A stretch of DNA of 36,886 bases from Clostridiales bacterium (GTDB taxonomy: Bacteria; Bacillota; Clostridia; Saccharofermentanales; Saccharofermentanaceae), in assembly GCA_017428155.1 (NCBI GenBank), contig JAFRRJ010000021.1:1-36886 (forward strand), written 5' to 3'. The notes under the pieces are model-generated. The model ran no database searches. It saw only the letters and a program-made list of their open reading frames with translations, and was not told the origin of the DNA. The position numbers and the translations under genes were made by a program. Positions 8,666 through 17,632 of this stretch are shown piece by piece. The number at the start of each line of letters is the position of its first letter. Within the stretch, counting starts at the first letter, position 1.

Positions 8666-9301
8666 ATGACATTTACAGAGAAAGTCATCGATGCCGGGAT
8701 CGTTCCGGTAGTCGTACTCGAGAAGACAGAAGACGCCGTTCCGCTTGCAGATGCACTGCTCAAGGGCGGGATCAGCTTTATGGAAATAACATTCAGAACA
8801 GCCTGCGCGGCCGACTGCATTGAGATCATCAGCAAGGAAGTCCCTGACATGACTGTGGGTGCAGGAACCGTGCTGAATGTGGAGCAGGCAAAGCTTGCGG
8901 TTGAGAAGGGTGCGAATTTCATCGTATCACCCGGTCTTGATGAAGAGACTGTAAAGTGGGCTATTGAAAATAATATTCCCGTAGTGCCGGGATGCGTTAC
9001 ACCTACGGAGATCATGAAGGCAATAAGTCTTGGTCTAAATGTAATCAAGTTTTTCCCGGCAGATGTTTACGGCGGGATCAAGGCTATTAAGGCTCTTTCT
9101 GCGCCTTTCGGACAGGTTAAGTTCCTTCCGACAGGCGGTGTGTCCGAAGCAAATCTCCAGGACTTTATCGGGAACAAATCTGTTGCTGCAGTCGGCGGAA
9201 GCTGGGTGTGCAAAAAGGATGACATAGCAAACCACGACTGGGATAAAATATCAGCTTTATCGGCTAATGCGGTTAAGATCATTAAGGAGACAAGAACATG
9301 A
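8666..9301 (+). CDS. eda: KDPG/KHG aldolase
   Basis: A 211-residue class I aldolase that splits 2-keto-3-deoxy-6-phosphogluconate into pyruvate and glyceraldehyde-3-phosphate. Family features are [26 protein letters not shown] (active-site Glu region), [28 protein letters not shown] and [12 protein letters not shown], with Schiff-base Lys128. A GTG nine bases upstream is in frame but lies inside the SD (GAGAGGTG, 8653-8659), so the ATG at 8666 is the start. Its stop overlaps the kdgK start by four bases (ATGA), showing a translationally coupled operon. Confidence 0.95.
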   Translation: MTFTEKVIDAGIVPVVVLEKTEDAVPLADALLKGGISFMEITFRTACAADCIEIISKEVPDMTVGAGTVLNVEQAKLAVEKGANFIVSPGLDEETVKWAIENNIPVVPGCVTPTEIMKAISLGLNVIKFFPADVYGGIKAIKALSAPFGQVKFLPTGGVSEANLQDFIGNKSVAAVGGSWVCKKDDIANHDWDKISALSANAVKIIKETRT

Positions 9302-10326
9302 GTAAATATCTTACTTTCGGTGAATTGATGTTAAGACTTAAGAGCCCCGGAAGAGAGCGCTTTTTGCAATCTCCTTCGCTCGAGGCGACATTCGGAGGCG
9401 GCGAGGCAAATGTTGCCGTGTCCCTTGCAAATTACGGCCTTGAGGCTGAATTCGTATCTGTTATTCCCGATAATGCGATAGGTGATGCTGCAATAGGTGA
9501 ATTAAGAAGATTCAATGTCGGCACGGATAAGATCATAAGGACGCCGGGCAGGATGGGAATCTACTATCTCGAGACTGGAGCCAACCAGCGTGCGAGCAAG
9601 GTCATTTATGACAGAGCGTATTCTGCAATATCGCTTTTCGAGGCTTCGGGATACGACTGGGACAGGATCTATAAGGACGTAAAATGGCTTCACATATCAG
9701 GCATTACGCCCGCTGTTTCTGAAGAGACAAAGGATGCTTCGCTGATGGCTGTTAAGGAAGCCAAGGAGCGCGGAATAACTGTTTCCATCGACTTGAACTA
9801 CCGGAAGAATCTCTGGAAGTACGGAGTTGATGCAAAGGAGGTCATGACTGAAATGACCCGTTATGCCGACATAATTATTGCCAATGAAGAGGACTGCCAG
9901 AAGTCGCTGGGTCTTAAATGTGAGAGCAATGTCGTGGGCGGCAAGCTCAATCAGGAGGACTATAAGACATTAAGTGACAGCCTTCTCGAACAATATCCCA
10001 ACGTAAAAAAGGTTGCGATCACGTTAAGAGAGAGTAAGAGTGCCGATATCAATTTCTGGGCAGCAGCTCTTAATAACGGCAGTGAATTCATCGTAAGCCG
10101 CAAATACGAGATGTATGACATTGTTGACCGCGTCGGTGGAGGAGACTCCTTTGCAGGCGGACTTATCTATGGTCTTAACGAGCTCGGAAGCGATAAGGAA
10201 GCTCTTGAATTCGCGGTGGCAGCAAGCTGTCTTAAGCACACAATCGACGGTGATTTCAACAGAGTGACCTTGGATGAAGTGATGAAGCTTGCAAAAGGCG
10301 ACGGCTCCGGAAGGGTTCAAAGATAA
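9298..10326 (+). CDS. kdgK: 2-keto-3-deoxygluconate kinase, PfkB family
   Basis: A 342-residue PfkB/ribokinase-family sugar kinase. The N-terminal signature is [20 protein letters not shown] with [13 protein letters not shown]. The C-terminal PfkB motif is [17 protein letters not shown], with the catalytic base Asp283. In this context it phosphorylates 2-keto-3-deoxygluconate to KDPG, the substrate of the aldolase encoded immediately upstream with a four-base overlap. The motif GGGD replaces the commoner GAGD, which is tolerated in this family. It could in principle act on a related keto-sugar acid; the pairing with eda makes KDG by far the best guess. Confidence 0.9.
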   Translation: MSKYLTFGELMLRLKSPGRERFLQSPSLEATFGGGEANVAVSLANYGLEAEFVSVIPDNAIGDAAIGELRRFNVGTDKIIRTPGRMGIYYLETGANQRASKVIYDRAYSAISLFEASGYDWDRIYKDVKWLHISGITPAVSEETKDASLMAVKEAKERGITVSIDLNYRKNLWKYGVDAKEVMTEMTRYADIIIANEEDCQKSLGLKCESNVVGGKLNQEDYKTLSDSLLEQYPNVKKVAITLRESKSADINFWAAALNNGSEFIVSRKYEMYDIVDRVGGGDSFAGGLIYGLNELGSDKEALEFAVAASCLKHTIDGDFNRVTLDEVMKLAKGDGSGRVQR

Positions 10327-10339
10327 GCGTTTACGCACT

Positions 10340-10368
10340 TTGTTAACCATTCAGACACGCATTATTAA
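10340..10368 (+). promoter_or_regulatory. candidate promoter for the NlpC/P60 gene
   Basis: TTGTTA (10340-10345), 17-bp spacer, TATTAA (10363-10368), about 55 bp before the ATG at 10423. No terminator is visible after kdgK, so read-through is also possible. Confidence 0.45.
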
Positions 10369-10422
10369 TTTACATCTGCTTTTTGCCCTGATAAAATAAA
10401 ACAGGGGAAAAAGAGAGGTTTA

Positions 10423-11610
10423 ATGCTGGTTAGGAGTTTAAGGAACTATGCCGTCAAGGCATTTGCGTTATTATTTGTGACCGTGATCACCGCGGGCTTT
10501 GCATACGCATATATCGATCCTTCAGAAGTATCCGCATCAGGCGATCTTTACGATACGCTCTATGAGGTTTTCCGTGACAAGAGCGGCGATCCTGACGGTT
10601 TTATGACTCAGGAAGAGCTCGTAAAGAAGATGCTTTCCAATTGTGACAAACTCTCCGGAATAGGCTATACATTTGGCTCTCAGGAGCATTATCTGGCCTG
10701 TGACGGCTTTGTAAGTCTCGTGTTCAGGCTTACGTTCGGAACGGCTCATGAATTCGAGAGGTACAGGGATAAGTTCTGGTGCAAGTTCGATTTCCGCGAG
10801 GAGCACAAGCAGGCGGGAAGTTATGTCGATAAGTACGATATCTACAGACCCGGCGGCACGTCCGTAACATGGCTTTATGAGAATTATGTCGGCAATGTCG
10901 TTGAACCACGTGCCGGCAGGAAATACGTTGAGGGTATGACGAGCAGCGGCTGGGCCGAGTACCTTGAGAGTGTCGGAGCACAGCCCGGCGATATCCTATT
11001 CTGGGATAATGACAGGAAGAATGACTGCTGGAGTCATATCGGTATCTATGCCGGGATCGAAGACGGTGTACCGAAGATGTGGCACGCGTCCTCAATCAAG
11101 GAGAAGGTCTGCAAGCAGAGCCTCGCTGAGATCACTTGTGATATCGGTTATCTTGACTATGTCCTGATCCTCGCGACGACAGACGAGCCTGTTAATGTCG
11201 GATTATATGTTGATTCCGACAACAGCGAAAAGGATTTCTCATATTCAGTCTATAAAGATTCCGGCTGCAAAGACTGCATCGGACGCATCTCGAGCATCTG
11301 CACTTTGTCGGAGCAGTCTTCCCTTGAGAGTATTCCTGTCTATCCTAACAGCGACAAGAGTGCTTACGAGAGGACGATCTATGTGAAGAGTGACATGCTG
11401 CCTTTCATCGAGGAGAACGGAGACCTTGCAGGGGCGGAGCAGATGGTCTACAAGATCCTCATCAGGATCGACGTCGATGATGACGGGAACAGCACTCTGA
11501 CATATGCTGTCTACGGAGCTGAAGATATACGCTACTACTATGGAAATACCGTAGAAGACTACGATTACGGGACAGACGGAGCCGTCATTCCGGTTACGGA
11601 TTTCAGGTAA
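10423..11610 (+). CDS. secreted NlpC/P60-type cell-wall hydrolase
   Basis: A 395-residue exported protein. Residues 1-30 form a signal peptide (RNYAVKAFALLFVTVITAGF, then AYA). The middle resembles NlpC/P60 (or CHAP) cysteine peptidases that cut peptidoglycan stem peptides. The candidate catalytic Cys93 is in LACDGFVSLVF, the family entry strand is AQPGDILFWDN, His205 is in WSHIGIYAG, and the third polar residue is probably His221 in MWHASS. The spacing from Cys93 to His205 (112 residues) is longer than in a minimal NlpC/P60 domain, implying an insertion. The C-terminal 150 residues are an unassigned extension. SD is GAGAGG. It has no evident link to the uronate genes before it. Confidence 0.7.
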   Translation: MLVRSLRNYAVKAFALLFVTVITAGFAYAYIDPSEVSASGDLYDTLYEVFRDKSGDPDGFMTQEELVKKMLSNCDKLSGIGYTFGSQEHYLACDGFVSLVFRLTFGTAHEFERYRDKFWCKFDFREEHKQAGSYVDKYDIYRPGGTSVTWLYENYVGNVVEPRAGRKYVEGMTSSGWAEYLESVGAQPGDILFWDNDRKNDCWSHIGIYAGIEDGVPKMWHASSIKEKVCKQSLAEITCDIGYLDYVLILATTDEPVNVGLYVDSDNSEKDFSYSVYKDSGCKDCIGRISSICTLSEQSSLESIPVYPNSDKSAYERTIYVKSDMLPFIEENGDLAGAEQMVYKILIRIDVDDDGNSTLTYAVYGAEDIRYYYGNTVEDYDYGTDGAVIPVTDFR

Positions 11611-11666
11611 TATGCCCTTAACATCAGGTGCGGTTTTACCGACCAAATTAACACGTATTTGTAATT

Positions 11667-11694
11667 TTGCGCTCTCGGGTTTTTATAATATAAT
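11667..11694 (+). promoter_or_regulatory. candidate promoter of the GH3 gene
   Basis: TTGCGC (11667-11672), 16-bp spacer, TATAAT (11689-11694); a second overlapping TATAAT lies at 11684-11689. The 5' leader would be about 55 bases. Confidence 0.55.
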
Positions 11695-11757
11695 AGACTG
11701 GTGTTATCAGGGGTGATTGGCTGAGCAACGTCAGCTGCCATATGGAAGGAGCGCTTT

Positions 11758-14331
11758 ATGGATTTTCTCGCGAAGACTACTGATGAGATCACCAATATGG
11801 AGATCAGGCATTTAAGCACCGTAAGAGAACTTGCGGCTGAATGCCTTGTACTTCTCGAGAATGACGGAACCCTTCCCCTTAAGAACCCCGGTAAGATCGC
11901 TCTTTACGGCAACGGCGCAAGACACACTGTAAAAGGCGGCGGCGGTTCCGGCGAAGTAAATACCAGAAATGATGTGAATATCTGTGACGGGCTTGAGAAA
12001 GCAGGCTTCGAGATCACTTCCAAGGGCTGGCTCGACAGATATGATGATATCTACGATGAAACTGTTAATGCATACATGTCCAAAGTCGAGACGATCGCCA
12101 AGGCAAGGGGTGTTCCTGCTACGAGCGTTTATTTCGAGATGGCACTTGATGCTCCTGACATGCCTAAGATCACAGAAGAAGACATTAATGAAGCTTCATG
12201 TGACACGGCTGTTTTTGTTATCTCACGTGATTCCACGGAAGGAAGGGACAGGACCCCTACAAAGGGCGATTATTATCTGACTGACGAAGAGGACTATAAC
12301 CTTGATTTTATAACCGAACATTTCGAGAAGGTTATTGTTCTTCTTAATGTCGGTGCGGTTATCGATATGTCCGAACTTAAGCACCGTCCCGGTGTTAACT
12401 CGATCCTTCTGGTCGGACAGATCGGTAATATTACCGGTGACATCGTAGCAGACTGCATTACCGGAAAGACCAATCCTTCGGGAAAACTCGTTGACACTTG
12501 GGCCAAGGCTTACGAGGATTATCCGTGTGCAAAGGAATTCTCAAGTCAGGACGGCGATACTGATGACGAATACTACAGAGAGGGTATCTATGTAGGCTAC
12601 AGATATTTCGATTCCTTCGGAATCCAGCCTCTTTATCCGTTCGGATACGGCAGATCCTATACGACTTTCAATAATACGGTAACTGATGTTGTCCAACAGG
12701 GGGCAGACATCAAGGTCTCCGTTATCGTAACTAATACAGGCGAATATCCCGGCAAGCAGGTCATCCAGGTCTACTTCTCGGCACCTGAGGGAGAGATCGA
12801 CAGACCTTATCAGGAACTGGCAGGATATGCAAAGAGCAATCTTATCGATGCAGGTGCGAGTGAAGTGGTCAATGTCATATTTCCGATCGAGAACTTCGCA
12901 TGCTTTGATGATGATTATCCTGCCAGGGTTATTCCCGGCGGAGACTATATAATCAGAGTCGGTACAAGTTCACGCGAGACAAAGATCGAGGCTGTCGTTA
13001 CTGTCCCCGAGACAGTTGTTAAGGAGAAGTTCGACAGGATCCTTGAAGACGATGCAAGATATCTTTTCAAGGATATGACCAATCCCGGTACGGGCAAGGC
13101 GCTTCATCAGGCTTTGGAGGATTCGCAGCTTGCAGAGTGCGGAAGAAGATTCACTCTTGATCTTTACCGTATAAGAAGAGGCATTATCAGATACAGAGGT
13201 GTTAATGAGACTCATCTTGATGAGAGGAAAGGTGAAGTCCTGACATTGGGATCCGTTATCGGACGCAATGCCGGTGCAGCAGAGTTTGTTGCACAGTTCT
13301 CGCTTGAGGAATTATCCGAACTTCTAGTCGGCAATTATAACAAGGAAGACGATGACAGCGGCGTTGTCTTCGCTTCATCAACACGTGTTCCCGGTGCGGC
13401 AGCAGAGACAACATCACGTTTTGAGTGGTCAAGAAGGATCCCTGTCCTCGTTATGGCTGACGGTCCTGCAGGGCTCAGACTACAGCCTCATTTCAAAGCT
13501 ACAAAGGAAGGCGAATTGTTAAAAGGCGGAGAGACCTTCGGCCTTATAAAGAATCCCTTCCCGGAAGATACACCTGAAGATGCAGTCGATTATTATCAGT
13601 ACTGCACCATGATACCCGGAGCCACAGCGCTTGCTTCGAGCTGGAACCTTGATCTTATCGAGAAGCTCGGAAGACTCGTAGGCGAAGAGATGGAGGAATT
13701 CGGTGTTCATCTCTGGCTTGCTCCCGGAATGAATATTCACAGGAATCCCTTGTGCGGAAGAAACTTCGAATACTACTCGGAAGATCCGCTGGTTACCGGT
13801 CTTTGCGCTGCAGCCGATACAAAGGGTGTCCAGTCGGTTGACGGCAAGGGCGTTACGATCAAGCACTTTGCATGCAACAACCAGGAAGATAACAGAATGT
13901 TCAGCAACTCTCACGTCTCTGTAAGAGCTCTGCGTGACATATACCTTAGAGGATTTGAGATAGCAGTAAAGCTTGCACAGCCTTTCTGTGTAATGGCTTC
14001 TTATAATCTCCTCAACGGAATCCATACAGCAAATAATTACGAGCTGATCCAGAATGTACTTAGAGATGAATGGGACTATGAAGGTCTTGTAATGACGGAC
14101 TGGTTCTCGTCTTTTGAAGATGTCGAATTCCTCGGATACGACGAAAAGAAAATCAAGTATCCGCCGGCATTCTCAAGACTTTGCGTATATGCGGGCTGCG
14201 ATATGCAGATGCCCGGCTGCGCGAAGAATGCCAGGGATATCGTCACGGCCGTCAATAACGGCAGACTTACCTTAAGCGATGTACAATCCGCAGCAATGAA
14301 CTTTGTGCGCCTTGCGATCAAATGCTTGTAA
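11758..14331 (+). CDS. GH3 beta-glycosidase with swapped domain order
   Basis: An 857-residue family 3 glycoside hydrolase whose two halves are in reverse order. The alpha/beta sandwich comes first (ECLVLLENDGTLPL, about residues 28-41; GGGGSGEVNTRND), followed by a fibronectin-III-like domain (about 310-420). The TIM-barrel part is last: VMADGPAGLRLQ, WLAPGMNIHRNPLCGRNFEY, VTIKHFACNNQEDNR (from about residue 700) and VMTDWFSS with the nucleophile Asp781. This order is known from Ruminococcus albus and Butyrivibrio beta-glucosidases. There is no signal peptide, so it probably hydrolyses imported oligosaccharides (beta-glucosides or xylosides; specificity cannot be read). SD GGAAGGAG precedes the ATG. 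Confidence 0.92.
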   Translation: MDFLAKTTDEITNMEIRHLSTVRELAAECLVLLENDGTLPLKNPGKIALYGNGARHTVKGGGGSGEVNTRNDVNICDGLEKAGFEITSKGWLDRYDDIYDETVNAYMSKVETIAKARGVPATSVYFEMALDAPDMPKITEEDINEASCDTAVFVISRDSTEGRDRTPTKGDYYLTDEEDYNLDFITEHFEKVIVLLNVGAVIDMSELKHRPGVNSILLVGQIGNITGDIVADCITGKTNPSGKLVDTWAKAYEDYPCAKEFSSQDGDTDDEYYREGIYVGYRYFDSFGIQPLYPFGYGRSYTTFNNTVTDVVQQGADIKVSVIVTNTGEYPGKQVIQVYFSAPEGEIDRPYQELAGYAKSNLIDAGASEVVNVIFPIENFACFDDDYPARVIPGGDYIIRVGTSSRETKIEAVVTVPETVVKEKFDRILEDDARYLFKDMTNPGTGKALHQALEDSQLAECGRRFTLDLYRIRRGIIRYRGVNETHLDERKGEVLTLGSVIGRNAGAAEFVAQFSLEELSELLVGNYNKEDDDSGVVFASSTRVPGAAAETTSRFEWSRRIPVLVMADGPAGLRLQPHFKATKEGELLKGGETFGLIKNPFPEDTPEDAVDYYQYCTMIPGATALASSWNLDLIEKLGRLVGEEMEEFGVHLWLAPGMNIHRNPLCGRNFEYYSEDPLVTGLCAAADTKGVQSVDGKGVTIKHFACNNQEDNRMFSNSHVSVRALRDIYLRGFEIAVKLAQPFCVMASYNLLNGIHTANNYELIQNVLRDEWDYEGLVMTDWFSSFEDVEFLGYDEKKIKYPPAFSRLCVYAGCDMQMPGCAKNARDIVTAVNNGRLTLSDVQSAAMNFVRLAIKCL

Positions 14332-14343
14332 AACAGGAGTTAA

Positions 14344-15705
14344 ATGAACGAAGTATTTGATTCGGAATTTATAAATGTAGAGTACAGGAAGGACGATAAT
14401 ATCGTCCTTGTTGTATTGAAGGGCAAAGCGGTCAGAGACGACTTCAGAACACCCTTGATGCATGCGGCAGATATGGTGGCCAAGCATTCATGCAAGGTCC
14501 TTGTGGCTGATTTCAGAACAGATCTTGAACCTGACGAAAGCGACGTCAAATGGTGTCAGAAGATCCTTGCGCCTAATCTTAAGAAGAATGGTCTTCAGAC
14601 CCTTGCCTTTATCGATAACGGAAATATAGAAAGACTGAAAGAGGGCGCAGCCCTTTTCGAAGGCAAGATCGATACAAAGGTGTGCAGGGATCTTGATGAG
14701 GTTATATCCCTGACAGGTTCTGCTGCTCCCGATATAACTTCCGGTGACAGTCCTAAGACCGTCAGCATGACGCGTGAGGAAGCTCTTGAATACATGGGGC
14801 TTGAAGCGGATGCCGACATCAAAGAGATAGATGACCGCTTCTGGCAGATGTCCAAGAAGTACAGAGGCAAGGACGATCCGGAATCCGTAAGGATGGAAGA
14901 TGAGATATCCGCTGTATATGACATTGCTTCCGGAAGGCGTGACAGAAGGCTTGCCGAAGAGAAGCAGAGGGCTTCTGAACCGATGTATTTCGGAAGATAT
15001 AAGAGTGATTGGAAAAACATAATCCAATACAGCTGGCGCAAGTGGTTACTGTTTGCTTTTATTGCGATATGTTCCGTTGCCGTGATCGTAGGAATATTCA
15101 CCAGCGGCAAGTCGGACTGTTCGGTGATCGTATTCGGGCACATGTACTTTGACAATACCTGTATGCGTGAGGCACTCGAGGCTCAGGGGATCAAAAAGCC
15201 ATATGTAGGCTCGGTCGATCTTGTCGTTCCGAATGATCAGGATATCGCACAGGAAGAGTACAGCGCTGAGTTATTCAATGCGCAGTTCTATACTGACCCT
15301 GACGTTCTTATCTCGGATTCGAGAGCTTACTTGTTCTATTTCAGCGCATTCAAGGACTTAAGTCCGCTCTATGACAGGATAATGGAAGGTCTTTCAGATG
15401 AAGCAAAAGCAGGTGTTGAACCTGTATATATGTCAGAGCGTGATGCGGTCAAATACCAGAACATCATGAACACGTTAAACGGCATCCTGGATCAGGAGAA
15501 TATCGATCCTGAGGAGATTCCTGATATGCCCGTAATGATCGGTATCGAGATAAAAGATCCGGAAATAGTAAAAAAGCTCGGTGTTGATTGCTGGTGGAAG
15601 GAGCGCGAGACTACGCTTCTTTTAGGCCAGTGCACGAACAGCACCAATGATGACCAGACTGTCCTTGTGATAACCACCATCATCAACAGGGCGTTTGCTG
15701 ATTGA
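14344..15705 (+). CDS. membrane protein with STAS-like, degenerate J-like and extracytoplasmic domains
   Basis: A 453-residue protein I cannot name. Residues 1-125 look like a small alpha/beta domain of STAS/SpoIIAA style (DDNIVLVVLKGKAV, then KVLVADFRTDLE, then LQTLAFIDNGN). Residues 140-200 resemble a J-domain helical bundle (MTREEALEYMGLEADADIKE, RFWQMSKKY, MEDEISAVYDIASGRRDRR), but the HPD triad is absent. One membrane segment lies at about 233-252 (WLLFAFIAICSVAVIVGIF). The C-terminal 200 residues should be outside the cell and loosely resemble a solute-binding fold (DVLISDSRAYLFYF). It starts 12 bp after the GH3 stop with SD CAGGAG, so the two are probably co-transcribed. The last 23 bp overlap the convergent pseudouridine synthase gene. 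Confidence 0.6.
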   Translation: MNEVFDSEFINVEYRKDDNIVLVVLKGKAVRDDFRTPLMHAADMVAKHSCKVLVADFRTDLEPDESDVKWCQKILAPNLKKNGLQTLAFIDNGNIERLKEGAALFEGKIDTKVCRDLDEVISLTGSAAPDITSGDSPKTVSMTREEALEYMGLEADADIKEIDDRFWQMSKKYRGKDDPESVRMEDEISAVYDIASGRRDRRLAEEKQRASEPMYFGRYKSDWKNIIQYSWRKWLLFAFIAICSVAVIVGIFTSGKSDCSVIVFGHMYFDNTCMREALEAQGIKKPYVGSVDLVVPNDQDIAQEEYSAELFNAQFYTDPDVLISDSRAYLFYFSAFKDLSPLYDRIMEGLSDEAKAGVEPVYMSERDAVKYQNIMNTLNGILDQENIDPEEIPDMPVMIGIEIKDPEIVKKLGVDCWWKERETTLLLGQCTNSTNDDQTVLVITTIINRAFAD

Positions 15706-16444
15706 TCTGAGCCATTCCCGTTGCATCGAAAAGAAGGTTTAATTCGTCTTCTGTAAGGGGACGGAGTGTTCCGCATGAATCAAGGGCTTCACCGACCTTA
15801 ACGCCAGCAAGCTCAAGCCTTCTGAGTTCTAATACTTCCTTGTTGAAATGCGCGAAGATCCTTCTGACCTCATGAGTCTTGCCTTCCGTAAGAGTAAGGT
15901 AAGCCCTGCCGGTGCCGTCTGCAAAATCAAGGGGTTCTAGATTTGCGGGCGCGATCTGTTCGCTGTAGCCTTTGTCCTTTATCGTAAAGCCGGAGGATAT
16001 CGTGGCGATCTCATTTTCGCGCCATTCAAGGCCTCTGAAAGTGGCAAGATAGATCTTGGGGACTTTATATCTGGGCGACTGGAGACGGTGGGAAAGCTCG
16101 CCGTCATTCGTGATGATCAAAAGCCCGGACGTATGGTAATCAAGCCTTCCGACAGGAGACAGCTTTTTGGATCTGAGTTCAGACGGAATGTAATCGGCGA
16201 CACAGGGAAGGCGCTTGTCTTCCATGGCTGTAAGGACTCCGTCGGGTTTGTCCAAAAGGTAGTAAAGCCTGGTGCGGCAGTTTATCTGATCCCCGCCGTA
16301 AGTGATCTCATCGTCCTCTGATACATGCTTTGACGGATCGGTAATAACGGCGCCGTTAACCTGTACGCCGCCTCTTGAGATCATGTCCCTGACTTGAGAT
16401 CTCGTGCCCAAGCCGTTGTTTGCAAGTAATCTGTCAAGTCTCAT
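15683..16444 (-). CDS. RsuA/RluB-family rRNA pseudouridine synthase
   Basis: A 253-residue enzyme that isomerises uridine to pseudouridine in rRNA. It has an N-terminal S4 RNA-binding domain (MRLDRLLANNGLGTRSQVRD) and a catalytic domain with GRLDYHTSGLLIITNDG, where Asp102 is the catalytic aspartate, and the late motif LTEGKTHEVRRIF. MRLDRLL is the standard beginning of this S4 domain, so the start is secure. There is no SD: TATAAT on the minus strand (16451-16456) ends six bases before the ATG, predicting a leaderless mRNA. Whether it acts on 16S or 23S rRNA cannot be told from the sequence. Confidence 0.92.
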   Translation of the reverse strand: MRLDRLLANNGLGTRSQVRDMISRGGVQVNGAVITDPSKHVSEDDEITYGGDQINCRTRLYYLLDKPDGVLTAMEDKRLPCVADYIPSELRSKKLSPVGRLDYHTSGLLIITNDGELSHRLQSPRYKVPKIYLATFRGLEWRENEIATISSGFTIKDKGYSEQIAPANLEPLDFADGTGRAYLTLTEGKTHEVRRIFAHFNKEVLELRRLELAGVKVGEALDSCGTLRPLTEDELNLLFDATGMAQINQQTPC

Positions 16445-16450
16445 GAAACT

Positions 16451-16473
16451 ATTATAACTTAATAGTTTATAAT
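16451..16473. promoter_or_regulatory. symmetric divergent promoter, leaderless on the minus side
   Basis: ATTATAA (16451-16457) and TTATAAT (16467-16473) form a perfect inverted repeat, giving one TATAAT per strand. The minus -10 (16451-16456) is followed after six bases by the ATG of the pseudouridine synthase. The plus -10 (16468-16473) serves the Smr gene, which has a normal leader and SD (CGAGG). Neither strand has a good -35. Confidence 0.65.
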
Positions 16474-16500
16474 TGAAGTTGGTTTACGAGGTAATTACGG

Positions 16501-16839
16501 ATGGAAATCATTAATATAGAGCAGGGTCACCCCACGGTTGCGCAGGCCATGACCAGACTCCAGAACGGCATCTACCGCGCGAGGGCTACAGGTCAGCCTC
16601 TGGCAAAGATAATCCACGGCTACGGTTCTTCCGGTACCGGCGGAGCGATCAAGCAGGCGCTTGGCCTTGAACTCCGCAAATATATTGCCCGCGGAATGAT
16701 TAAAGCATATTGTCCCGGTGAGGACTTCGGACCGTTCTCGTCTTCAGGCCGCGAGATAAGCGCAAAGCATCCCGCAGCATCAAGAGACAGGGACTGGGGA
16801 GTGCAAAATGACGGCATTACTGTCGTAATGTTCAAATAA
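16501..16839 (+). CDS. Smr (small MutS-related) domain protein
   Basis: A 112-residue stand-alone Smr domain. The hallmark is KIIHGYGSSGTGGAIKQAL (HGxGxxGTGG at residues 39-48), followed by a variable C-terminus. Smr domains bind and in several cases nick nucleic acid; stand-alone bacterial versions have been linked to mRNA cleavage at stalled or collided ribosomes and to DNA repair. It has its own promoter (16468-16473). The gene lies 10 bp upstream of the uracil-DNA glycosylase, so the two are likely co-expressed. Confidence 0.85.
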   Translation: MEIINIEQGHPTVAQAMTRLQNGIYRARATGQPLAKIIHGYGSSGTGGAIKQALGLELRKYIARGMIKAYCPGEDFGPFSSSGREISAKHPAASRDRDWGVQNDGITVVMFK

Positions 16840-16849
16840 AGAGGTTTAT

Positions 16850-17449
16850 ATGACAGAAGATTTTGATATGAAGTGGGACCTGTTTGAGGCCAAATGCAAG
16901 GAATGCCACAACTGCGGTCTGAGGGACGGATGCACCAATGTAGTTATCTACAGAGGGAACAGAAAAGCTCCTTTGATGATAATCGGCGAAGCACCGGGCG
17001 AGAACGAGGATATCCAGGGACTTCCTTTTGTAGGAAGATCAGGCCAGCTCCTTCAAAACCTTTTGGGAAGTTACGGCTTTACCGGTGAAGACTACCATAT
17101 CTGTAATATTGCGAAATGCAGGCCGCCCCAGAACAGGCGCCCGACTCCTGAAGAGATACGCGCGTGCAAGCCTTTGCTTGCCGAGCAGTTCAGGCTCGTA
17201 AAGCCCAGAGTGATCCTTCTTTGCGGATCTACAGCCTATGAGGGATTCTTCGGCACCAAGCCCGTAATGCATGATGTCAGGGGCAGGTTTATCGAGAAGA
17301 ACGGGTATTTTATCATGACGACATACCATCCTGCATATGCCTTGAGAAACCCTGCGAATAAGATGCCTATATATGAAGATATGGGCAAAGTAAGGGAGAA
17401 ATTGACCGAGATCGGAGCCATGCCTCCGCTTGAGCCGGTAAAAGATTAG
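16850..17449 (+). CDS. family 4 (Fe-S) uracil-DNA glycosylase
   Basis: A 199-residue uracil-DNA glycosylase of the thermostable family 4 type, which removes uracil from DNA at the start of base-excision repair. Visible motifs are a cysteine cluster CKECHNC (Cys16, Cys19, Cys22), GEAPGENEDIQGLPFVGRSG (uracil pocket), NIAKCRPPQNRRPTPEE and EIRACKPLL (further Fe-S cysteines), and TYHPAYALRNP (DNA-intercalation loop). The length matches the family. It is preceded by an AAAGAGG SD. It shares an operon with the Smr gene, a pairing that suggests nucleic-acid maintenance. Confidence 0.93.
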   Translation: MTEDFDMKWDLFEAKCKECHNCGLRDGCTNVVIYRGNRKAPLMIIGEAPGENEDIQGLPFVGRSGQLLQNLLGSYGFTGEDYHICNIAKCRPPQNRRPTPEEIRACKPLLAEQFRLVKPRVILLCGSTAYEGFFGTKPVMHDVRGRFIEKNGYFIMTTYHPAYALRNPANKMPIYEDMGKVREKLTEIGAMPPLEPVKD

Positions 17450-17506
17450 TATCCTGACAGAATGCGGTCTGCCGCAGAAGTCTGCAAAAAGATTAAATAT
17501 CTTATA

Positions 17507-17535
17507 TTGATTTTCGGATTTTGCTTTGCTATAAT
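17507..17535 (+). promoter_or_regulatory. tRNA-Gln promoter
   Basis: TTGATT (17507-17512), exactly 17 bp, then TATAAT (17530-17535) with an extended TGC just before it. Predicted transcription start is about 17542, some 14 bases before the mature tRNA. Confidence 0.8.
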
Positions 17536-17555
17536 CACCGAGTTGTAAAAAGCAT

Positions 17556-17629
17556 TGCCGAATTGTGTAACGGTAGCACACCGGTCTCTGACACCGTTTG
17601 TCAAGGTTCGAATCCTTGTTCGGCAGCCA
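17556..17629 (+). tRNA. tRNA-Gln (anticodon CTG)
   Basis: Acceptor TGCCGAA (17556-17562) pairs with TTCGGCA (17619-17625). Position 1 to 72 is the T-A pair characteristic of tRNA-Gln. The discriminator is G and CCA is encoded (17627-17629). D-arm GTGT/GCAC; anticodon loop CTCTGAC with CTG at 17588-17590; T-loop TTCGAAT. The first anticodon-stem pair is a C-T mismatch. Confidence 0.93.
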
Positions 17630-17632
17630 TCC

